From contig NZ_CP076668.1 in the NCBI RefSeq assembly GCF_018968705.1, forward strand, positions 3,483,001 through 3,547,000: a stretch of 64,000 bases of DNA. Reading direction: 5' to 3'. Below the pieces are notes generated by a model. It ran no database searches. It worked only from the letters and a program-made list of their open reading frames with translations, and had not been told where the DNA came from. The stretch is from Pseudomonas lijiangensis. Its GTDB lineage: Bacteria; Pseudomonadota; Gammaproteobacteria; Pseudomonadales; Pseudomonadaceae. Shown in pieces: positions 58,954 to 64,000 of the stretch. Every line of letters starts with the position of its first letter. The first letter of the stretch is position 1. A program made the translations under genes and the position numbers.

Positions 58954-59024
58954 CAAAAAACCCGTTCACTCAGACCAGGCGCCCTGTCACAGACAGGCGT
59001 GCACAGCCGGATTGAACGGGTTCT
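58954..59024 (-). terminator. Branched terminator of etfBA
   Basis: Read on the minus strand, ACCCGTTCA pairs with TGAACGGGT about 45 bases on, enclosing a second hairpin (GCCTGTC...GACAGGGC) and ending in TTTTTTG. It lies 12 bases after the etfA stop codon. Confidence 0.7.
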
Positions 59025-59035
59025 CGACAGCCGGT

Positions 59036-59965
59036 TTAAACCAGCTTTTCCAGCTCAGGCACAGCTTCGAACAGATCCGCAACCAGACCGTAATCGGCCA
59101 CCTGGAAGATCGGGGCCTCTTCGTCCTTGTTGATCGCAACGATCACTTTGGAGTCCTTCATGCCCGCCAGATGCTGGATCGCGCCGGAAATACCGACAGC
59201 GATGTACAGCTGAGGCGCAACGATCTTGCCGGTCTGACCGACCTGCATGTCGTTGGGTACGAAACCGGCATCGACCGCGGCACGGGATGCGCCCACCGCA
59301 GCACCCAGTTTGTCCGCCAGGGCGTACAGGTGCTTGAAGTTGTCGCCATTCTGCATGCCGCGACCGCCGGAAACGACGATTTTGGCAGCGGTCAGCTCTG
59401 GGCGATCGGACTTGGCCAGCTCTTCGCCGACGAAGGACGATTTGCCTGCATCGTGAGCAGCAGAAACAGCTTCGACCGCAGCCGAACCACCTTCTGCCGC
59501 TACCGGATCGAAACCGGTCGCACGAACGGTGATGACCTTGACCGACGCACTCGATTGCACGGTGGCAATGGCGTTACCGGCGTAGATCGGACGCTTGAAG
59601 GTGTCAGCCGATTCAACCGAAACGATTTCGGAGATCTGATCCACGTCCAGTTGCGCCGCAACGCGAGGCAGGATGTTTTTGCCATTGGAAGTCGCAGCCG
59701 CCAGGATATGGCTGTAGCCAGCGGCCAGCTCAACGACCAGCGGTGCTACGTTTTCCGGCAACTGATGCGCATAGGCAGCATTGTCGGCAACCAGCACCTT
59801 AGCAACGCCAGCGATCCTGGCAGCAGCTGCGGCAACAGCACTTACGCCGGAACCGGCCACCAGGACATTGATATCGCCACCGATCTTCTGGGCAGCGGCA
59901 ATGGTGTTCAGCGTGGCTGGAGCCACAGCTGCATTGTCATGTTCAGCGATAACCAGGATCGTCAT
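59036..59965 (-). CDS. etfA: Electron transfer flavoprotein alpha subunit
   Basis: A 309-residue FAD-binding subunit accepting electrons from acyl-CoA dehydrogenases. The FAD-binding C-terminal half has [36 protein letters not shown], and the signature [21 protein letters not shown] with [12 protein letters not shown]. It begins one base after the etfB stop codon. Confidence 0.97.
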   Translation of the reverse strand: MTILVIAEHDNAAVAPATLNTIAAAQKIGGDINVLVAGSGVSAVAAAAARIAGVAKVLVADNAAYAHQLPENVAPLVVELAAGYSHILAAATSNGKNILPRVAAQLDVDQISEIVSVESADTFKRPIYAGNAIATVQSSASVKVITVRATGFDPVAAEGGSAAVEAVSAAHDAGKSSFVGEELAKSDRPELTAAKIVVSGGRGMQNGDNFKHLYALADKLGAAVGASRAAVDAGFVPNDMQVGQTGKIVAPQLYIAVGISGAIQHLAGMKDSKVIVAINKDEEAPIFQVADYGLVADLFEAVPELEKLV

Positions 59966-60715
59966 TTAGATTACCTTCGCTTCGGTTTTCAGTTTTTCGA
60001 CCAGTTCGGCCACCGACTTCACCTTGATACCGGCGCTACGTGCTGCCGGCGCTTCGACCTTGACCGTCTTGTTGGTCGAAGCCGTGGAGACGCCCAGTGC
60101 ATCCGGGGTCAACGTTTCAAGCGGCTTTTTCTTGGCCTTCATGATGTTGGGCAGCGAAGCATAACGTGGCTCGTTCAGACGCAGGTCTGTGGTCACGATA
60201 GCCGGCAGGCTCAAAGAGACGGTTTGCAGACCGCCGTCGATTTCGCGGGTCACGGCAACCTTGTCGCCCGACACTTCGACCTTGGAAGCAAAGGTGCCTT
60301 GCGGGTAACCGCTCAGGGCAGCCAGCATCTGGCCAGTTTGATTGTTATCACTGTCGATGGCCTGTTTGCCCAGGATCACCAGTTGTGGCTGCTCCTTGTC
60401 GACAACAGCCTTGAGCAGCTTGGCGACGGCCAGGGAAGTCAGGTCCTCGGCGGACTCGACCAGCACGGCACGGTCGGCACCCAGCGCCAGAGCTGTACGC
60501 AACTGCTCCTGGGCTGTGGTCGGGCCGATGGTGACCACGACGATTTCGCTGGCAACGCCTTTTTCTTTCAGGCGGACAGCCTCTTCCACAGCAATTTCGC
60601 AGAAGGGGTTCATGGACATTTTGACGTTGGCAAGATCGACGCCGGAGTTGTCCGCCTTGACGCGAACCTTGACGTTGTAGTCGACCACTCGTTTGACAGC
60701 TACAAGAACCTTCAT
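59966..60715 (-). CDS. etfB: Electron transfer flavoprotein beta subunit
   Basis: A 249-residue subunit with the AMP-binding Rossmann fold and the signature starting at [21 protein letters not shown] and [19 protein letters not shown] are typical. The ATG at 60715 is chosen by similarity; the open frame upstream has none. A promoter candidate lies about 130 bases upstream. Confidence 0.97.
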   Translation of the reverse strand: MKVLVAVKRVVDYNVKVRVKADNSGVDLANVKMSMNPFCEIAVEEAVRLKEKGVASEIVVVTIGPTTAQEQLRTALALGADRAVLVESAEDLTSLAVAKLLKAVVDKEQPQLVILGKQAIDSDNNQTGQMLAALSGYPQGTFASKVEVSGDKVAVTREIDGGLQTVSLSLPAIVTTDLRLNEPRYASLPNIMKAKKKPLETLTPDALGVSTASTNKTVKVEAPAARSAGIKVKSVAELVEKLKTEAKVI

Positions 60716-60842
60716 GGATTCCTCACTCTCCGGTGAAAAGAAAGTCGCCCGGCATGACCAGGCGATCGATAGGTGTGTCCTCAACAAGCAATCGTTTCAG
60801 TGCAGGCATCGGGGTTGTCTATCAGAACAGCCGCCAAAAAAC

Positions 60843-60871
60843 CGTATATAAGGCCAGATCACACCCATCAA
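60843..60871 (-). promoter_or_regulatory. Candidate etfBA promoter
   Basis: On the minus strand TTGATG, 17 bases, TATACG, about 130 bases upstream of etfB. Spacing is good and both hexamers are fair matches. No PsrA-type site overlaps it. Confidence 0.4.
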
Positions 60872-61087
60872 GCGCCTCAAGGGTGTGTAAAATGCGCCGC
60901 GCGCGATGGCCGGACTGCCTGCACTACGCTCACCTGATACCTTTTCGGAGGTTTCATTGAACCTCGCTTCAGCCTACGGCGAGCGCAAAACCGCCCGTAT
61001 CTTGACCGCAACGCCTTTTCCGGTCAATACGACAGATCGGCCAGTTCCGAGTCTCGCGTCTTTGATTTATCTGGCCTGCGGCCAATT

Positions 61088-61101
61088 CAAACGAACGTTT
61101 G
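61088..61101. promoter_or_regulatory. PsrA operator at the ETF:quinone oxidoreductase promoter
   Basis: CAAACGAACGTTTG is a perfect match to the PsrA consensus (G/C)AAAC-N2/4-GTTT(G/C), with exact inverted arms. It lies two bases upstream of the -35 hexamer. PsrA is the TetR-type fatty-acid-responsive regulator of Pseudomonas. Confidence 0.72.
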
Positions 61102-61103
61102 TA

Positions 61104-61132
61104 TTGGACCTGCAAAGTGGTGTAGATATAAT
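61104..61132 (+). promoter_or_regulatory. Sigma70-like promoter of the ETF:quinone oxidoreductase gene
   Basis: TTGGAC, 17 bases, TATAAT. The -10 is perfect. The expected start is about 95 bases upstream of the GTG start codon. Confidence 0.7.
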
Positions 61133-61234
61133 GCGCTCCTTAATAAAGACGGGCAGGCATCTCACGCCTCCGCACGTCGGCCTGTACGCTTCATATAAAA
61201 AAATACCGTGAGCCTTGAGAGTAGGAGATAGCCT

Positions 61235-62890
61235 GTGGAACGCGAATACATGGAATTCGACGTCGTCATCGTCGGAGCCGGCCCTTCCGGGCTTTCTGCC
61301 GCGTGCCGTCTTAAACAGAAGGCAGCCGAAGCGGGCCAGGAAATCAGCGTCTGCGTGGTGGAAAAAGGCTCCGAAGTCGGCGCACATATTCTGTCCGGCG
61401 CGGTATTCGAACCTCGCGCCCTGAACGAGCTCTTCCCGAACTGGCAGGAGCTTGGCGCGCCGCTCAACACGCCGGTCAAGCGTGATGACATCTATATGCT
61501 GCGCAGCGCCGAAAAGTCCGTGAAAGTACCGGACCTGTTCGTGCCCAAGACCATGCACAACCAGGGCAACTACATCATTTCCCTGGGCAACCTGTGCCGC
61601 TGGCTCGCCCAGCAGGCCGAAAACCTGGGTGTCGAGATCTATCCGGGCTTTGCCGCCCAGGAAGCCCTGTTCGACGAAAACGGCGTAGTGCGCGGGATCA
61701 TCACCGGCGACCTGGGCGTTGACCGCGAAGGCAACCCGAAAGAAGGCCTGTACACCCCGGGCATGGAATTGCGCGGCAAGTACACCCTGTTCGCCGAAGG
61801 CTGCCGCGGCCATATCGGCAAGCAACTGATCAAGCGCTTCAACCTCGACAGCGAAGCCGATGCCCAGCATTACGGCATCGGCCTGAAGGAAATCTGGGAA
61901 GTCGATCCGGCGAAGCACGAGCAAGGTCTTGTGGTGCATACGGCTGGTTGGCCGCTGGACGACGAAAACATGGGCGGTTCTTTCCTGTATCACCTGGAAA
62001 ACAATCAGGTGGTCGTCGGTCTGATTATCGACCTGTCCTACAGCAACCCTTACCTGTCGCCTTTCGACGAATTCCAGCGTTACAAGCACCATCCGGTCAT
62101 CAAGCAGTATCTGGAAGGCGGCAAACGCATCAGCTACGGCGCCCGCGCTATCTGCAAGGGCGGCCTGAATTCCCTGCCGAAAATGGTTTTCGCGGGCGGC
62201 GCGCTGATCGGTTGCGACCTGGGCACCCTGAACTTCGCCAAGATCAAGGGCAGCCATACGGCCATGAAGTCCGGCATGCTCGCTGCCGAGTCGGTGGCCG
62301 ACGCCCTGCTCGCCGGCAAGGAAGGTGGCGACGTGCTGACTTCTTATGTAGACGCCTTCAAGGCCAGCTGGCTGCATGAAGAACTGTTCGCCAGCCGTAA
62401 CTTCGGCCCGGCGATGCACAAGTTCGGCGCAGTCATGGGCGGCGCGTTCAACTTCATCGACCAGAACATTTTCGGCGGCAAGATCCCGCTCACCTTGCAC
62501 GACACCAAGCCGGACTACGCCTGCCTCAAGCTGGCAGCCGACTCGAAGAAGATCGACTACCCAAAACCCGATGGCAAGCTCAGCTTCGACAAGCTCAGCT
62601 CGGTATTCCTCTCCAGTACCAACCATGAAGAGGAACAACCTTGCCACCTGAAGCTGACCGATCCGAGCATCCCGATCACCAGCAACCTGCCGCTTTATGA
62701 CGAACCTGCCCAGCGCTACTGCCCGGCTGGCGTTTATGAAGTGATTACCCAGGAAGATGGCGAGAAACGCTTCCAGATCAACGCCCAGAACTGCGTGCAC
62801 TGCAAGACCTGCGACATCAAGGATCCTGCGCAGAACATCACCTGGGTGGCGCCGGAAGGGGCTGGCGGGCCTACTTACCCTAATATGTAG
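61235..62890 (+). CDS. Electron transfer flavoprotein-ubiquinone oxidoreductase
   Basis: A 551-residue membrane-associated flavoprotein that passes electrons from ETF to ubiquinone. FAD motif VVIVGAGPSGLSAACRL at residues 10-26, the middle domain with GGSFLYHLENNQVVVGLI, GGALIGCDLGTLNFAKIKG, and near the C-terminus the [4Fe-4S] ligands in CPAGVYE and CVHCKTCDIKDP. The start is GTG with AGGAG seven bases upstream. It is divergent from etfBA, which supplies its substrate; the PsrA-type site suggests response to fatty acids. Confidence 0.97.
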   Translation: MEREYMEFDVVIVGAGPSGLSAACRLKQKAAEAGQEISVCVVEKGSEVGAHILSGAVFEPRALNELFPNWQELGAPLNTPVKRDDIYMLRSAEKSVKVPDLFVPKTMHNQGNYIISLGNLCRWLAQQAENLGVEIYPGFAAQEALFDENGVVRGIITGDLGVDREGNPKEGLYTPGMELRGKYTLFAEGCRGHIGKQLIKRFNLDSEADAQHYGIGLKEIWEVDPAKHEQGLVVHTAGWPLDDENMGGSFLYHLENNQVVVGLIIDLSYSNPYLSPFDEFQRYKHHPVIKQYLEGGKRISYGARAICKGGLNSLPKMVFAGGALIGCDLGTLNFAKIKGSHTAMKSGMLAAESVADALLAGKEGGDVLTSYVDAFKASWLHEELFASRNFGPAMHKFGAVMGGAFNFIDQNIFGGKIPLTLHDTKPDYACLKLAADSKKIDYPKPDGKLSFDKLSSVFLSSTNHEEEQPCHLKLTDPSIPITSNLPLYDEPAQRYCPAGVYEVITQEDGEKRFQINAQNCVHCKTCDIKDPAQNITWVAPEGAGGPTYPNM

Positions 62891-62894
62891 GTGA

Positions 62895-62930
62895 AACAAG
62901 CTGCAAGTTTTTAGCGGCAAGCTGCAAGAG
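62895..62930. repeat. AAGCTGCAAG direct repeat
   Basis: Two copies of AAGCTGCAAG separated by TTTTTAGCGGC, just after the oxidoreductase stop codon. The same motif fills the lpd-sucB gap at 44003-44171. It may be the remains of a Pseudomonas repeat. Confidence 0.5.
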
Positions 62931-62978
62931 AAAGCCCCTTCGCAGACTGTGTGAAAACACACTGACAGGCCCTAGACC

Positions 62979-63005
62979 AAACGCCCCGACTTGTTCGGGG
63001 CGTTT
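62979..63005 (+). terminator. Intrinsic terminator, oriented for the plus strand
   Basis: AAACGCCCCGA, short loop, TCGGGGCGTTT followed by GTTTTTG in the plus direction. The T-run is on the plus side, so it ends transcription coming from the oxidoreductase gene. It may be that gene's own terminator or part of the IS. Confidence 0.7.
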
Positions 63006-63028
63006 GTTTTTGTGCTGAAAAAGGCTCC

Positions 63029-64000
63029 TCAGCCCATCAGTTGCATCATTTGCTTGGCACCCAGGACACTGATCGCCCGCTTGAGGTTGTAAGCGGTCAC
63101 GGCCAGAGCCATTTCAGCTCTTGTGCCTTCGAGTTGTCGCAGCAGGAAACGCCCGTTCCCAAATAGCCATTGTTTAAGATTGCCAAACGGGTGTTCCACG
63201 ATGGATCTACGCCGTTCCATTATCTCTGGATGCAGCTCCATCCGCTGCGCCATACGCTCAAAAGCTTCCTCTTGAGCGTGACGCGAGACATAGCGGCGCT
63301 TGGCCGTCGTACATTGGGGTTTCAGCGCACACCCGGCACAGTCGCCGATTGCCGCCTGGTAGATCCGGTCGCCCTTGTGACGCTGCTTCAGCGTTAGCCA
63401 CTGACCTGCCGGGCACTGGTACCGATCCTGTTCGGCGTCGTAGGCAAAGTCCTTGCGCTCGAATAATGTCTCGCCGCCTGGGTTGGAGGTTCGGTTTGGC
63501 GGCACGTAGGCGGTAATGGAGGCTTCCTCACACGCTTGGAACTGCTCGCCATTCGAGTAGCCCATATCAGCTGTCACGGTCAGCGCTTCCTGCCCCAGCT
63601 CAGCCTTGGCCGCTTTAGCCATGGGTTCAAGCTGCTTGCGGTCGTCACCCTCTTGCGTCACCTCGTGATGCAAAATCAAGCAGTGCTCTGCGTCGACGGC
63701 GGTCTGTACGTTATAGGCAACACGCGCTCCTTTGGGCGTGCGCATCATTCGGGCATCGCTTTCGTGCGTGTTGAACTGCTCCAGCCCCATCGATTTCATT
63801 AAGGCTTGGCAACTGCGGTTGTCTTGCTGCTTGGCCTCAAGCCTCGCCAAGGCCGCCTTGATCGCAGTGCGATCTACCACTTGCTCACCCTCAGACTTAT
63901 CAGCGGCATCCAGATCAGCCAGGTATTGGGCGATCCGCTTATCCAGCTTCTCATCCTGACGCTTGAGTTGATTCAGATTCAAATGACGCCGCGAGGAAGC
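63029..64000 (-). CDS. IS1182 family transposase, partial at the window edge
   Basis: The frame is open to the right edge (codons before 63982 read ASSRRHL), so only the last 324 codons are seen; a TTG at 63982 is not the true start. DDE-type signs include VTADMGYSNGEQF, the Cys-rich block CAGCALKPQC and ERRRSIVEHPFGNLKQWLF with the presumed catalytic Glu, followed by TAYNLKRAISVLG. IS1182 transposases are about 450-500 residues long. No stop or frameshift is seen, so the element may be intact. Confidence 0.88.
   Translation of the reverse strand, partial: ASSRRHLNLNQLKRQDEKLDKRIAQYLADLDAADKSEGEQVVDRTAIKAALARLEAKQQDNRSCQALMKSMGLEQFNTHESDARMMRTPKGARVAYNVQTAVDAEHCLILHHEVTQEGDDRKQLEPMAKAAKAELGQEALTVTADMGYSNGEQFQACEEASITAYVPPNRTSNPGGETLFERKDFAYDAEQDRYQCPAGQWLTLKQRHKGDRIYQAAIGDCAGCALKPQCTTAKRRYVSRHAQEEAFERMAQRMELHPEIMERRRSIVEHPFGNLKQWLFGNGRFLLRQLEGTRAEMALAVTAYNLKRAISVLGAKQMMQLMG

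Larger units (their letters stand above)
60716..61234. other. Divergent region between etfB and the ETF:quinone oxidoreductase gene
   Basis: 519 bases, long for this genome. It carries a possible etfBA promoter (60843-60871), the PsrA-type operator (61088-61101) and the promoter of the oxidoreductase gene (61104-61132). GGAGG at about 60952 precedes an ATT/TTG-started open frame of about 56 codons that is not clearly a gene. I see no other coding sequence. Confidence 0.6.
62941..64000 (-). mobile_element. Partial IS1182-type insertion sequence
   Basis: The transposase fragment below identifies the element. Its outer end is not certain. GCAGACTGTGTGAAAAC at 62942-62958 looks like a terminal inverted repeat, which would put the end at about 62942. 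If instead the terminator at 62979-63005 belongs to the oxidoreductase gene, the end lies close to 63010. The element runs off the right edge of the window, so the other end cannot be seen. Confidence 0.6.

Noticed and set aside
61067..62962. Long minus-strand open frame opposite the ETF:quinone oxidoreductase gene
   Set aside because: The plus strand encodes a clear flavoprotein with its Fe-S motif; the mirror frame has no domain.

Overview
The window is a stretch of ordinary Pseudomonas chromosome. The TCA and electron-transfer genes, kdp locus, fabAB, gpsA, MocR regulator and GC content all read as Pseudomonas. Two short palindromic repeat families and an EF-hand protein resembling the XopAW type III effector family point, less firmly, to the P. 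syringae complex. I found no tRNA, rRNA, CRISPR array, prophage or genomic island. The only obvious mobile element is a truncated IS1182-type insertion sequence at the right edge.

Layout: (1) 1-6 kb: DoxX, a MltF-like lytic transglycosylase, TatD, a chemotaxis receptor, an Mpo1-like membrane protein and a thioesterase. (2) 6-10.7 kb: a minus-strand operon moxR-DUF58-tgpA-CHAD. (3) 10.9-22.7 kb: a small lipoprotein, a patatin-like hydrolase, the complete high-affinity potassium system kdpFABC-kdpDE, and a divergent OmpR/EnvZ-type pair. (4) 22.8-30 kb: the EF-hand protein, AI-2E-type permease, DUF4892 protein, two overlapping alpha/beta hydrolases, a hotdog thioesterase, then gpsA-DUF4389-sixA. 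(5) 30-40 kb: a hybrid histidine kinase, fabA-fabB, a pirin gene cut by an amber codon, a dienelactone hydrolase, htpG, a small lipoprotein and brnQ. (6) 40.3-53.4 kb: the TCA supercluster sdhCDAB-sucAB-lpd-sucCD, divergent from gltA. (7) 53.5-58.9 kb: a START-domain protein, YkgJ protein, Ala/Pro-rich lipoprotein, MocR regulator, and an envelope operon of a periplasmic binding protein, a DUF4398 lipoprotein and a DUF4398-OmpA lipoprotein. (8) 59-62.9 kb: etfBA divergent from the ETF:quinone oxidoreductase gene. (9) 62.9-64 kb: the IS fragment.

How it works together: citrate synthase, 2-oxoglutarate dehydrogenase, succinyl-CoA synthetase and succinate dehydrogenase sit together under divergent sigma70-like promoters. 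The ETF proteins pass electrons from acyl-CoA dehydrogenases to quinone. fabAB makes unsaturated fatty acids and gpsA makes the glycerol-phosphate backbone. Several regulatory sites are readable: a sigma32-type promoter before htpG, an AlgU-type promoter before the 85-residue lipoprotein gene, a PsrA-type palindrome next to a near-consensus promoter of the ETF:quinone oxidoreductase gene, a second PsrA-like palindrome in the htpG/lipoprotein intergenic region, and a direct repeat upstream of kdpF that could be the KdpE site.

I do not see a wholly new multi-gene system. The least explained items are the binding protein/DUF4398/OmpA operon, the five-EF-hand protein, the amber-interrupted pirin and the second PsrA-like site. 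Functional calls rest on reading sequences and remembered family features; no database search was run.
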